DNA of 64,000 bases from Chelativorans alearensis. Its GTDB lineage: Bacteria > Pseudomonadota > Alphaproteobacteria > Rhizobiales > Rhizobiaceae. The notes under the pieces are model-generated. The model did no database searches and was not told the origin of the DNA. It was given only the letters and a program-made list of their open reading frames with translations. Position numbers and translations under genes: made by a program. The DNA is taken from contig NZ_WQNI01000001.1 of the NCBI RefSeq assembly GCF_010993735.1, forward strand, positions 372,001-436,000, read 5' to 3'. Of this stretch, positions 26,382 through 34,690 are shown piece after piece; position 1 is the stretch's first letter, and each line of letters begins with the position of its first letter.

Positions 26382-27512
26382 TCATGTCAAATCGCGAAGC
26401 GGAAACGCCTCGACTTGCGTTCCGGCGGCATGCCCTTCGCTGTCGCCGGGGACGAGGAGCCATGCGTCGGCCAACCGCATGTGATCCAGTGAAAAGCCGC
26501 CGGTGGCAATCGGCATCCACTCGCCCTTTTCCTGCTTCACCAGAGCCACTTCGGCAATGCCAACCGCCGACGAAATCTTGCGCGCCAGCGGCAGAACCAT
26601 GCCGCGCCGCGCCGCCCGGCCGGCGAGGCGGTCGAGCGCCGGCTGAACCAGAGCGAGAAAAGCCGCGAAGGCCTGATCGGGGGCGCCGGGCAGGGCGACG
26701 ATCGGCACGTCACCGACCCGGCCGACCGCCGCCGTTTGACCGGGCTGAAGCGCGATGTCATGGGCGATCAACGCGCCACGCGCGGCAAGCGCTTCAGCGG
26801 TCGCATCTGTGCGGCCCGCGCCGGTGCCGCCAACGAGGAGGACGAGGTCGCACGGTCCTCCATCCAACGTGGCGGCAATCGATTTGGCGTCCCGGCTGAC
26901 GGTCTCGACCTCTGTGAGCCCTGCACCCGCAGCCCTCGCGCTTTCATCGACAAATCGGGCCGTCAGCCTGTCGCCGTTTGTGGCGGCGACGTCTATCACG
27001 CGTAGACGGGGGACCCGCACCGCGACCTTGTCGAGCCCGGCGCTGCGCAAGACCAGGAGATCCAGCGCCGATATCCGGCGGCCCGGCTGCGTGGCGGGAG
27101 ATCCGGCAGCCATGTCTTCACCGGCGCGGCGGATGCCCTTTCCGGGAATGGCCTCGGCGAAAGCTTGCGGCACAGGGCCGCTGCAATCCACCAGATCGGC
27201 CTCCAGAACGCAGTCGCACCCTTCGGGCATCGCATCGCCCGCTTCGACCCAGACAGGCGACGCCCTGAGGGGGACCGGCGAATAGGCGGACGCTCCGGCG
27301 AGATCGAGCGCGCGAAAGGCCCAGCCGTCCATGACGGCGAGGCTGCGCGGCGGCAGCGCCTCGCGCAGCGGCTCCATCTCCGCTGCGATGCAGCGAACAG
27401 CCTCTGAGAGCGGCAAATGGATCGGAGCGACGGGCGCCAGCCCGTCCAGCAGTGCGGTGAGAGCCGATTCGAGGCTGGTCAGCGCGCCTTTCGCGGGCGA
27501 TGTTCCGTTCAT
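26382..27512 (-). CDS. Divergent MoeA-like molybdopterin-binding protein
   Basis: A 376-residue MoeA paralogue. Conserved stretches are PRSLAVMDGWAFRALDLAG (the usual N-VDGYA replaced by AVMDGWA), EAIPGKGIRRAGEDMAAG, LLVGGTGAGRTDATAEAL and VALPGAPDQAFAAF. The catalytic GGxSxGxxD is altered to GGTGAGRTDA, so activity may be reduced or shifted. It lies between tupA and the MoeA-PBP fusion, 10 bases from the latter, on the tungstate-transporter strand. A tungsten-specific insertion or scaffold role is an inference. The start at 27512 is chosen by homology, and the longer open frame overlaps tupA. Confidence 0.85.
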   Translation of the reverse strand: MNGTSPAKGALTSLESALTALLDGLAPVAPIHLPLSEAVRCIAAEMEPLREALPPRSLAVMDGWAFRALDLAGASAYSPVPLRASPVWVEAGDAMPEGCDCVLEADLVDCSGPVPQAFAEAIPGKGIRRAGEDMAAGSPATQPGRRISALDLLVLRSAGLDKVAVRVPRLRVIDVAATNGDRLTARFVDESARAAGAGLTEVETVSRDAKSIAATLDGGPCDLVLLVGGTGAGRTDATAEALAARGALIAHDIALQPGQTAAVGRVGDVPIVALPGAPDQAFAAFLALVQPALDRLAGRAARRGMVLPLARKISSAVGIAEVALVKQEKGEWMPIATGGFSLDHMRLADAWLLVPGDSEGHAAGTQVEAFPLRDLT

Positions 27513-27568
27513 GCCCGCATGATGGGCCAGATGCGCTTCCGTTTGCAACAGCCGCGTTGCGCGGGCGG

Positions 27569-28408
27569 TCAGGAGCGTTCTTGCGTGGCGTTGGGGAAGA
27601 AAAGCTGCTCTCCGTCGATCTTGTACTGGCCGATAGCCTCCTGCCCTTCCCGCGAGATCAGCCAATCGATGAAGCGCTGGCCGGGCTCGGCCTTCACGCT
27701 CGGATGCTTCTGCGGATTGACGAGCATGACGCCGTACTGGTTGAACAGCCGCCTGTCGCCCTCGACCAGGATTTCCAGATCGCCGCGGTTCTTGAACGAC
27801 AGCCACGTGCCCCGATCCGACAGGACATAGGCATCCATCGCCCGCGCAGTGTTGAGCGCGGCGCCCATTCCTTGCCCGATCTCGCGATACCATTCGCCTT
27901 TTTCGGCCGCGATATCGATGCCGGCTTCCTTCCAGAGCCCGAGTTCGGCCGTATGCGTTCCGGATTTGTCGCCGCGGGAGACGAACGCCGTCTGCTTTTC
28001 GCTGATTGCTTCGAGCGCTGCGGCTATGTCCGACGAACCCCCAATGCCGGCCGGATCGCTTTTCGGGCCGACCAGGACGAAATCGTTGTACATGACATCG
28101 AAGCGCTTCACCCCGAAGCCATCCCTGATGAACTCTTCTTCCTGCGCCTTGGCGTGCACGAAGACGACATCTGCATCGCCGCGCCGCCCAGTTTCGAGTG
28201 CCTGGCCGGTGCCTTGGGCCACCACCTTCACCTCAATGCCGGTCTCCCGCTCGAACAGCGGCAGGATGTGCCCGAACAGGCCGGAATCCTGGGTGGATGT
28301 CGTCGAGGCCACGACGATCGATTTGTCCTGGGCGAGAGCGGCAAGGTGGCCGGAAGCCAGGAGAGTTATCGCGGCGAGAGCGGTGAGCAGGCGGCGGATC
28401 ATCGTCAT
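27569..28408 (-). CDS. tupA: Tungstate ABC transporter substrate-binding protein TupA
   Basis: A 279-residue periplasmic protein with signal peptide (MIRRLLTALAAITLLASG, cleavage after ALAQ). The mature N-terminus has VASTTSTQDSG, the TupA version of the TTTS oxyanion-binding motif. SRGDKSGTHTAELGLW supplies further ligand contacts, and YVLSDRGTW and LFNQYGVMLVNP are conserved in TupA. TupA binds tungstate much more tightly than molybdate. It lies after tupB and tupC in a leftward operon ending in two MoeA-type genes. Confidence 0.92.
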   Translation of the reverse strand: MTMIRRLLTALAAITLLASGHLAALAQDKSIVVASTTSTQDSGLFGHILPLFERETGIEVKVVAQGTGQALETGRRGDADVVFVHAKAQEEEFIRDGFGVKRFDVMYNDFVLVGPKSDPAGIGGSSDIAAALEAISEKQTAFVSRGDKSGTHTAELGLWKEAGIDIAAEKGEWYREIGQGMGAALNTARAMDAYVLSDRGTWLSFKNRGDLEILVEGDRRLFNQYGVMLVNPQKHPSVKAEPGQRFIDWLISREGQEAIGQYKIDGEQLFFPNATQERS

Positions 28409-28423
28409 GTCCCTCCCGGTTGA

Positions 28424-29146
28424 TCAAAGGACAAGATCGCCGCGGATGAAGGCGGCGGCCTCGGGTGTGGTTGGATGCTCGAAGAAATCATCGGCGCTCG
28501 CCTGTTCGATGAGGCGGCCGCGGACCATGAAGAGAACGTCGCCGGCGAGCCGGCGCACCTGCCCCAGATCGTGTGAGGCCATGACGATCTTGGTGCCCGA
28601 ACGGGCGGCCATGAGGACGATCTCCTCTACATAGCGGGTCGCCGCCGGGTCCAGGCTGGCGGTGGGCTCGTCGAGCAGCAGGACCTCCGGATCGCGCGCC
28701 AGCGCCCGGGCGAGCGCCAGGCGCTGCTGCTCGCCGCCGGACAAGCGCCGCGCGGGACGCCCCGCAAGTTCCAGAAGGCCGACCCGGTCGAGCAGCTCCT
28801 CCACGCGCGCCGCGCGGCCTTTTCGCGGATAGCCCGCCTGGGCGAGCCCATAGGCGATATTGGCGGCAGCCGAGCGCCGCAGCATCACAGGTTCCTGAAA
28901 CAGGAAAGCACGGCGCATCGGGCGGGTTTCGGTGCGCCCACCCCAGCTCACCATGCCTTCGGAAGGCTTGGTGAGCCCCATAGAGATCCGTAAGAACGTC
29001 GTCTTGCCGGAACCGTTTGGGCCCACGACGAGCGTGGGCGCCCCCGGGCCGATTGCCAGGCTGATGCGGTCGAGGATCGCTGTCGCGCCGGCGCGCTGCG
29101 AGACGCGGTCGAAGACGAGGGGCAGGTCGCTGAGTGAGGCGCGCAT
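28424..29146 (-). CDS. tupC: Tungstate ABC transporter ATP-binding protein TupC
   Basis: A 240-residue ATPase. Walker A is GPNGSGKT (residues 42-49), the signature is RLSGGEQQRLALARAL, Walker B is VLLLDEPTASLD, and the H-loop is MASHDLGQV. There is no TOBE/Mop domain, unlike ModC, which agrees with the Tup type. The ATG at 29146 lies 2 bases from the tupB stop, with GGCAGG upstream. A GTG at 29173 inside tupB is a less likely start. Confidence 0.91.
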   Translation of the reverse strand: MRASLSDLPLVFDRVSQRAGATAILDRISLAIGPGAPTLVVGPNGSGKTTFLRISMGLTKPSEGMVSWGGRTETRPMRRAFLFQEPVMLRRSAAANIAYGLAQAGYPRKGRAARVEELLDRVGLLELAGRPARRLSGGEQQRLALARALARDPEVLLLDEPTASLDPAATRYVEEIVLMAARSGTKIVMASHDLGQVRRLAGDVLFMVRGRLIEQASADDFFEHPTTPEAAAFIRGDLVL

Positions 29147-29148
29147 CG

Positions 29149-29841
29149 TCAACCTGCCCGTTGCTCGGACCACGCACGCACACCCCAGGCAGCTGCGTTG
29201 ATGACCAGGATCAGGCTGATAAGGATAAGGCCGAGGCCCATGGCAAGCGGAAGGTTTCCCTTCGACGTTTCAAGAGCGATTGCCGTCGTCATGGTGCGCG
29301 TGAAGCCTTCGATATTGCCGCCGACGATCATCACCGTGCCGACCTCCGCCGCCGCCCGCCCGAAGCCCGCAAGCATCGCGGTGATCAGGCTGAAGCGGCC
29401 GTCCCATAGAAGCGTCGCCACCCGGCCAGACGGACCTACCCCCATGGCGGTGAGTTCGTCGCCATATTCGCTCCACAGATCCTCGATGGTCTGCCGTGTC
29501 AGCGCGGCGACGATGGGGAGCACGAGAAGCGATTGCGCGATGATCATGGCAGTCGGCGTGAACAGGAGACCCAATTCGCCGAGCGGCCCCGACCGCGACA
29601 AAAGCAGATAGACGGTGAGGCCCACCACGACGGGCGGCAGGCCCATGAACCCGTTGAGCACGACGACGAGCGCGGTGCGTCCGGGAAAGCGCGTCAATGC
29701 CAGGATCGCGCCGAGCGGCAGGCCAATGACGCCGGCAATCGCCACGGCGGACAGGCTGACCGCCAGCGACAGGCGCACGATGGCAAACAGTGTCGCATCT
29801 CCGCTCGCGACAAGCTGCCATGCACTCATGCTGTCCGGCAT
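29149..29841 (-). CDS. tupB: Tungstate ABC transporter permease TupB
   Basis: A 230-residue inner-membrane permease with five hydrophobic segments, among them SLAVSLSAVAIAGVIGLPLG and LVVVLNGFMGLPPVVVGLTV. The EAA-like loop is DELTAMGVGPSGRVATLLWD. GRAAAEVGTVMIVGGNIEGFTR is highly typical of TupB. It is the first gene of tupBCA. Its promoter region contains two perfect palindromes facing the divergent HTH-PBP regulator. Confidence 0.92.
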   Translation of the reverse strand: MPDSMSAWQLVASGDATLFAIVRLSLAVSLSAVAIAGVIGLPLGAILALTRFPGRTALVVVLNGFMGLPPVVVGLTVYLLLSRSGPLGELGLLFTPTAMIIAQSLLVLPIVAALTRQTIEDLWSEYGDELTAMGVGPSGRVATLLWDGRFSLITAMLAGFGRAAAEVGTVMIVGGNIEGFTRTMTTAIALETSKGNLPLAMGLGLILISLILVINAAAWGVRAWSEQRAG

Positions 29842-29863
29842 GCAATCCTCCTCGTGGTCTGAC

Positions 29864-29890
29864 CCAAACAGATGGTGCCCATCTGTTTGG
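29864..29890. promoter_or_regulatory. Perfect palindrome 1 upstream of tupB
   Basis: CCAAACAGATGG, a TGC centre, then CCATCTGTTTGG: 12-base perfect arms, 23 bases before the tupB start. It shares the core CAGATGG...CCATCTG with the palindrome at 29932-29959. Two matching sites in the tupB/regulator divergent region are probably operators for the HTH-PBP protein. Confidence 0.8.
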
Positions 29891-29931
29891 AAAAGTCAGC
29901 CCACAAGCTATTGGTCTGGTGGGGCGATTTG

Positions 29932-29959
29932 TCCTGACAGATGGGGCCATCTGTCAGGA
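29932..29959. promoter_or_regulatory. Perfect palindrome 2 upstream of the HTH-PBP regulator
   Basis: TCCTGACAGATGG, a GG centre, then CCATCTGTCAGGA: 13-base perfect arms. Its centre is about 68-69 bases from that of palindrome 1, close to six and a half helical turns. It lies about 80 bases before the regulator gene. With site 1 it could support looping or independent control of the two promoters. Confidence 0.8.
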
Positions 29960-30037
29960 TCGCACCACTAGCATCTTTTTGCTGCAATTTTTCCGGATGT
30001 GTCAAATAATTGAATTTGAGCGGAAATATGCATAAAG

Positions 30038-30925
30038 ATGCATATGGATTTTCTCACCACGAGCGAAGCTGCGGAGTATCTGCGCCTGGGCGAACGCAAG
30101 CTCTATGAGCTGGTCGCTGACAACGCCATCCCGTGCAGCAAGGTGACGGGCAAATGGCTGTTTCCGCGCCATGAGCTCGACCGCTGGGTGCTTTCCGGGC
30201 TGGCGCGGCCCGAAGGCATGGTGCCGGCGGAGCCGCCGCCCATCGTCGGGGGCAGCCAGGACGATCTGCTCGAATGGGCGTTGCGCCAGTCGGGCTCCGG
30301 TCTCGCCTCGCTGACGGAAGGCACAGAGAGAGGCGTTGGCCGGCTGATGCACGGAGAGGTCGCCGCCGCGGCGATCCATTTCCATGGCGAGGTGCTGGGC
30401 AAGGACGCGAATATCGCGGCGGTGTGTGCCATGCCGCGGCTGCACGATGCGGTGCTGGTCGGGTTCGTGCGGCGCGAACAAGGGCTATTGGTGGCGCCCG
30501 GTAACCCGAAGGAGCTCCGCACCCTGGCCGATGCCCTTGCCCGTGGGGCGAAGATGGCGGTGAGGCAACCGGGGGCGGGGGCGCACATGCTGCTTGGCGT
30601 CCTCCTGGCCCGTGCGGGCGCAAGCCTGCGGGACCTGCATCGGCTCGATCCGCCCTGCCTGACCGGGCCCGATCTGGCCGAAGCGATCGGCACCGGCCGG
30701 GCCGATTGCGGGATTGCGACGCGCGCGGCCGCACGTGCCGCCGGCCTCGAGTTCGTGCCGCTGATGTGGGAGAATTTCGATCTTCTCATGCGCCAGCGGA
30801 CCTATTTCCAGCCGTCAGTGCAGGCGTTGATCGGCTTCCTCGCGCAGGGAGGTTTGAATGGTCGCGCCGCCGAACTCACGGGATATGACGCGACCCCGGC
30901 GGGAAAAATCCGCTTCTACACCTGA
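30038..30925 (+). CDS. HTH (excisionase/MerR-like) regulator with PBP-like sensor domain
   Basis: A 295-residue one-component regulator. The N-terminal HTH_17-type domain is FLTTSEAAEYLRLGERKLYE through VTGKWLFPRHELDRWV (residues 5-51). The rest is a cytoplasmic PBP-like domain (ASLTEGTERGVGRLMHGEVA, FVRREQGLLVAPGNP, RQPGAGAHMLLGVLLA, GRADCGIATRAAA). The same domain type is fused to MoeA at 24428-26371. It is divergent from tupBCA, so tungstate, molybdate or a pterin intermediate is the likely effector. It differs from ModE and from the TOBE-containing TunR. Starts at 30038 and 30044 are both possible. Confidence 0.88.
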   Translation: MHMDFLTTSEAAEYLRLGERKLYELVADNAIPCSKVTGKWLFPRHELDRWVLSGLARPEGMVPAEPPPIVGGSQDDLLEWALRQSGSGLASLTEGTERGVGRLMHGEVAAAAIHFHGEVLGKDANIAAVCAMPRLHDAVLVGFVRREQGLLVAPGNPKELRTLADALARGAKMAVRQPGAGAHMLLGVLLARAGASLRDLHRLDPPCLTGPDLAEAIGTGRADCGIATRAAARAAGLEFVPLMWENFDLLMRQRTYFQPSVQALIGFLAQGGLNGRAAELTGYDATPAGKIRFYT

Positions 30926-30956
30926 GCGATCAGGATGCGGCTGCGCTACCCGGCGA

Positions 30957-31163
30957 TCAGCCTAGGTCGATTTCGCCTTCCACGATATGGTTCAGCGGTG
31001 CACCTTCCGCGGTGATCACAGCCTTCACGGTCAGGCGGCCTTTGCCCTTCAAGCCAGCTTCCTCCACGGCCTTCTCGATCGCCTGTTGGGAGGTCACGCC
31101 AACCTGCTTCAGGAACTTGCGCATGGATACGTTGAAGGGGTCGATTTCCATGTTCCGGGTCAT
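30957..31163 (-). CDS. DUF6494-like small protein (68 aa)
   Basis: A short soluble protein (MTRNMEIDPFNVSMRKFLKQ, then VGVTSQQAIEKAVEEAGLKG, ending AEGAPLNHIVEGEIDLG). The RKFLKQVGVTSQQ-IEKAV pattern matches the small family I know as DUF6494, of unknown function. ATG 31163 follows an ideal GGAGG at 7 bases. It lies between the tungstate regulator and the periplasmic FDH accessory run, divergent from the WD40-cytochrome gene. Confidence 0.75.
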   Translation of the reverse strand: MTRNMEIDPFNVSMRKFLKQVGVTSQQAIEKAVEEAGLKGKGRLTVKAVITAEGAPLNHIVEGEIDLG

Positions 31164-31248
31164 ACGATTGCCTCCAAAATTCAGGACATTTGGATTTGAG
31201 GTTCAGGCCAGGCTGCGCCCCGTTTCCATCCGGCTAGCGGAACACGGA

Positions 31249-32553
31249 ATGATAAGTTACGCAATGCATATGACACGCGCTCCACGTTTCCTGGCAGCCG
31301 CTCTCCTCATGTTGACGACGGCGGCGGGTGGGATGGAGCTTCGGGGCCATGGCGGGCCGGTGCGGGCGATCGCCGTGGCACCGGAGGGAAGTGCCGCGAT
31401 TACCGGCAGCTTCGACACCAGGGCGATCGTATGGTCGCTCGAAACCGGTGAAGCACGCCAGGTACTGCTCTTCCATGGCGACGAGGTGAATGCAGTTGCG
31501 GTCCTCCCCGACGGCCGCTTCGCCACCGCCGGCGCGGATGCCCGCATTGCGATCTGGGAGCCGGGCCGGCAGGCGCCGATCAGGGTTCTCGAAGGGCATA
31601 GCGGGCCTGTGACGGCGCTCGCCGTATCACCGAACGGAGCGACCCTCGCCTCCGCATCCTGGGACACCACCGTCCGGCTCTGGCCGCTTTCGGGTGGAGA
31701 CGCGCGCGTGCTCGAAGGTCATAGCGGCAATGTCAACGCCGTCGCCTTCCTCGCCGACGGCACGCCCGTCAGCGCCGGATACGACGCCAACCTGATCTTC
31801 TGGCCGCGCGATGCGGGGGCGGCGCCGCGCCGCGTGGCCTTGCCCACTCCGCTCAACACGCTGGTGGCCTTGCCCGGCGATCGTCTCGGCGCCGGCGGCG
31901 CCGACGGCAAGGTGCGGGTGGTCGACCGTGGCGGCACGACCCTATCCGAAGTCAAGGCCACCCGGAGCCCGGTCGTTGCACTGGCAGCCTCGCCGGATGG
32001 AAGGCATCTCGCAGCCGCCAGCATACGGGGCGCCATCGTCATACTCGATGCAAGGAGCCTTGCGCCCATCCGCGATCTTGCCGGTCCCGGCATGCCGGTC
32101 TGGTCGCTTGCCTTCATGCCGGATGGCAAGACGCTTCTGACCGGCGGCTCGGACCGCGTGGTGCGCCAATGGGACTTTGAGACCGGCGAGCAGCTCGGTG
32201 CGGCCACGACGGACGAGACCGATCCGCTGGCCGAGTTCGCAGGCGATCCGGGCGCGGAGGCGTTCCGCGCCTGCGTCGCCTGCCATACGCTCGATCCCGA
32301 GGATGGAAACCGCGCCGGGCCAACCCTTCACGGCATCTTCGGCCGCAGGATCGCCTCCGTTCCGGGCTACCGCTATTCGCCGGCGCTTCGCGATATGGAT
32401 ATCGTCTGGACGCCGCAAACGGTGTCGAAGCTTTTCGAGGTGGGGCCGAGCACCTACACCCCCGGCACAAAGATGCCGGAACAGACGATCGGCAATGCCG
32501 AAACCCGCGCTGCCCTCATTCGGTTTCTTCAAAGGGAGACCAAGGCCGAGTGA
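31249..32553 (+). CDS. WD40-repeat protein fused to a class I cytochrome c domain
   Basis: 434 residues. A secretion signal (RFLAAALLMLTTAAGG) is followed by about seven WD40-type blades, for example LEGHSGPVTALAVSPNGATL, ASASWDTTVRLWP and LLTGGSDRVVRQWD. The C-terminal 100 residues are a cytochrome c domain with heme motif CVACH (C342-H346) and probable axial Met in GTKMPEQT. It should sit in the periplasm as a propeller scaffold bearing one heme c. Given the periplasmic FDH nearby, it may receive or relay its electrons. ATG 31264 and 31270 are alternative starts. Confidence 0.88.
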   Translation: MISYAMHMTRAPRFLAAALLMLTTAAGGMELRGHGGPVRAIAVAPEGSAAITGSFDTRAIVWSLETGEARQVLLFHGDEVNAVAVLPDGRFATAGADARIAIWEPGRQAPIRVLEGHSGPVTALAVSPNGATLASASWDTTVRLWPLSGGDARVLEGHSGNVNAVAFLADGTPVSAGYDANLIFWPRDAGAAPRRVALPTPLNTLVALPGDRLGAGGADGKVRVVDRGGTTLSEVKATRSPVVALAASPDGRHLAAASIRGAIVILDARSLAPIRDLAGPGMPVWSLAFMPDGKTLLTGGSDRVVRQWDFETGEQLGAATTDETDPLAEFAGDPGAEAFRACVACHTLDPEDGNRAGPTLHGIFGRRIASVPGYRYSPALRDMDIVWTPQTVSKLFEVGPSTYTPGTKMPEQTIGNAETRAALIRFLQRETKAE

Positions 32554-32557
32554 TGGC

Positions 32558-34597
32558 TCAGGCCGGCTTGTCGCCCGATGTCTTGCGTTCGCGAAGATAG
32601 TCTTCCGTGGTGCGCGGCGCTGGCCTGCCGGAACTGGCATAGGGATCGAACCCTTCATTCGTCACTGCCTCGACCCGGCAATTGTCGCACATCCGCACGA
32701 CATCGATCCGCCGCGCGTTCTCGCCCGTGAACATCCAGTGCTTGCCTTCGAGCCTGGCGACGATGCGCTCGACCGTGCTCTTGGTGCCGAACGGCTTGCC
32801 GCAGCTGATGCAGTGGTAAGGCTCTTCCTCCTTCACCATCCGGCGCGGCGCACGCCAGGCCTGGAAATCGAGCCGCGGGGCAAGCGCGATCACGTGCTCG
32901 GGGCACGTCGCCGCACACAGGCCGCACTGCACGCAGGCGCTTTCGGCAAAATAGAGCGCCGGCTTCTCCTCGCTGTCGGACAGCGCGCCTGTCGGGCAGG
33001 CAGACACGCAGGAAAGACATAAGGTGCAGCCGTCGGCGTCGACGTCAAGGCTGCCAAAGGGAGCGCCGGCGGGGAGCGCCACGCGGTCGACCGGCGCTGG
33101 TGCCGCGCGATGCAATTCGACCATCGTCGATTCCAGCACGTGCCGTTTCTTGCCGACCGGCAGGAACGTCGAAGGTTGCGCCGGTGCGACGCCGGGAACC
33201 ACCTGATCGAGCACGGAAGCAAGGACATCGGGATCGTCGGCTTCGATCAAGCCGCAAGCCTGTGCGCCGTAGCCGAGGGAATGGGTCAAAAGGTTGGCGA
33301 TGGTGACGTTTGCCGCGATGCCCGCCGTATCGTGCTTGGGCTTGGCGGGGCCGAGCGCCCTGGCCGCGGTCGCCCCCCAGGCGAAGGGCGCGGTCCAGGC
33401 CTCGACGCCCAGCTGTGTGACCTCGTTCACGGCCACCGGCAGAACGTTGGTTGGGAGCCCCGGCCCGAAACGGGCGAGCGCATCGATCAGCGGCTCGCCG
33501 TGGGCGGTATCGTGGAACAGCACGACCGGATCCTTGGCCCCCGCATGCCGATAGGTGAGGAGAAGCGTCCGCACCCGCCGCAGCAGCGCGTCGGCGGCCG
33601 GCAGGGCGTAGGACGCCGCGCCCGTCGGGCAGACGGCCGCGCAGTTGCCGCACCCGGCGCAGACTTCCGCGTCGATGGCGACATGGTCGCCGGCTGGCGC
33701 GATGGCGCCCGTCGGGCACAGGTCGAGGCAACGCGTGCAGCCGGTGATCCGCGAGCGGGAATGGGCGCACAGAGAGGCGGAGAAATCGATGAAGCGCGGC
33801 TTGTCGAACTCGCCGACCAGGTCGGCCGCCTTCCAGATCGCCTCGGCGATGGACGCCCGGTCGCCGGGATCGACCCGGATGTAGCCGTCGCGTAGCTCAT
33901 GCGCCGGGAAAAGCGGCGTGCCGCCGGAAAGGTCGAGTAGGATGTCGGCATGCGAGACCGCGCCGTCCCGCGAGGCCCCGAACCGCAGGCTATCGCGCGA
34001 GGAGGGTGCCGGCGCGGCGAAATCGTCCACCGTCAGCGCGAAGGCTCCGAGATGGCCGCTCGCATTGCGGATCGTCCCCTTCGCCACGGGGAAATCCCAT
34101 ACCCGGTGCGGCATGACCGCGCCCGGACGGGAGAGGAGGACCGTCACGTCCAGCTTGTCGGCGAGCTGCCGGCCCGCCTCGATCGCCGTCTCGTCGCGGC
34201 CATAGATGAGGATCACACCCCGGCTGGAGAGCGTTACGACCGCCGGCGCCTCGGCGGGTTCTGCAGCCATCGCCATGAGCGCGGCAGCTTTCGGCCCGGC
34301 GGCTGCGCCCGCCTCCGCCCAGCCCGCCGTCTCGCGGATGTTGGCGAAGGCCAGTTCGCCGGCAAAGCCGAGTTCCTCGGCAACCTCCCTGAAGAGCGGC
34401 GCCTGCTGGGTACAGCCGATCGTCACCGCGTCGGTGCCGCTCAGAAAGCTTCGCACCCGGTCAAGTTCCGCGCCGCAGAATTGATTTCCGGTTTCGACCT
34501 CAGCGCCCTGACATCCACGAGCGACGCTGTCGCCATAGTTCGGCATGCTCCTTTCGCAGGAGCAGACCAGAACCTTCCGCCGTTTTTCCAAGGCCAT
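32558..34597 (-). CDS. Multi-cluster 4Fe-4S ferredoxin protein (HdrA-like N-terminus), FDH accessory candidate
   Basis: About 679 residues, cytoplasmic. The N-terminal region has VLVCSCERSMPNYGDS and AVTIGCTQQAPLF, resembling HdrA-type sulfur-electron proteins. Four ferredoxin motifs follow: CTRCLDLCPTG, CAGCGNCAAVCPTG, CTLCLSCVSACPTG, CVQCGLCAATCPE. Near the C-terminus two CxxC pairs (YHCISCGKPFG and RMCDNCRVE) could bind zinc or a further cluster. It opens the leftward side of the FDH3 accessory region, divergent from the ligase-like gene. The ATG at 34597 has GGGAG upstream; 34609 is an alternative. The exact role is unknown. Confidence 0.87.
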   Translation of the reverse strand: MALEKRRKVLVCSCERSMPNYGDSVARGCQGAEVETGNQFCGAELDRVRSFLSGTDAVTIGCTQQAPLFREVAEELGFAGELAFANIRETAGWAEAGAAAGPKAAALMAMAAEPAEAPAVVTLSSRGVILIYGRDETAIEAGRQLADKLDVTVLLSRPGAVMPHRVWDFPVAKGTIRNASGHLGAFALTVDDFAAPAPSSRDSLRFGASRDGAVSHADILLDLSGGTPLFPAHELRDGYIRVDPGDRASIAEAIWKAADLVGEFDKPRFIDFSASLCAHSRSRITGCTRCLDLCPTGAIAPAGDHVAIDAEVCAGCGNCAAVCPTGAASYALPAADALLRRVRTLLLTYRHAGAKDPVVLFHDTAHGEPLIDALARFGPGLPTNVLPVAVNEVTQLGVEAWTAPFAWGATAARALGPAKPKHDTAGIAANVTIANLLTHSLGYGAQACGLIEADDPDVLASVLDQVVPGVAPAQPSTFLPVGKKRHVLESTMVELHRAAPAPVDRVALPAGAPFGSLDVDADGCTLCLSCVSACPTGALSDSEEKPALYFAESACVQCGLCAATCPEHVIALAPRLDFQAWRAPRRMVKEEEPYHCISCGKPFGTKSTVERIVARLEGKHWMFTGENARRIDVVRMCDNCRVEAVTNEGFDPYASSGRPAPRTTEDYLRERKTSGDKPA

Positions 34598-34690
34598 CTC
34601 AACTCCCATGACGCATTGCCGCCGATCGGTAGCCGCGCCACTTTAGAAGTATTATAATGATTGGCTGCGGTCATCAACATACGGCTCGAA

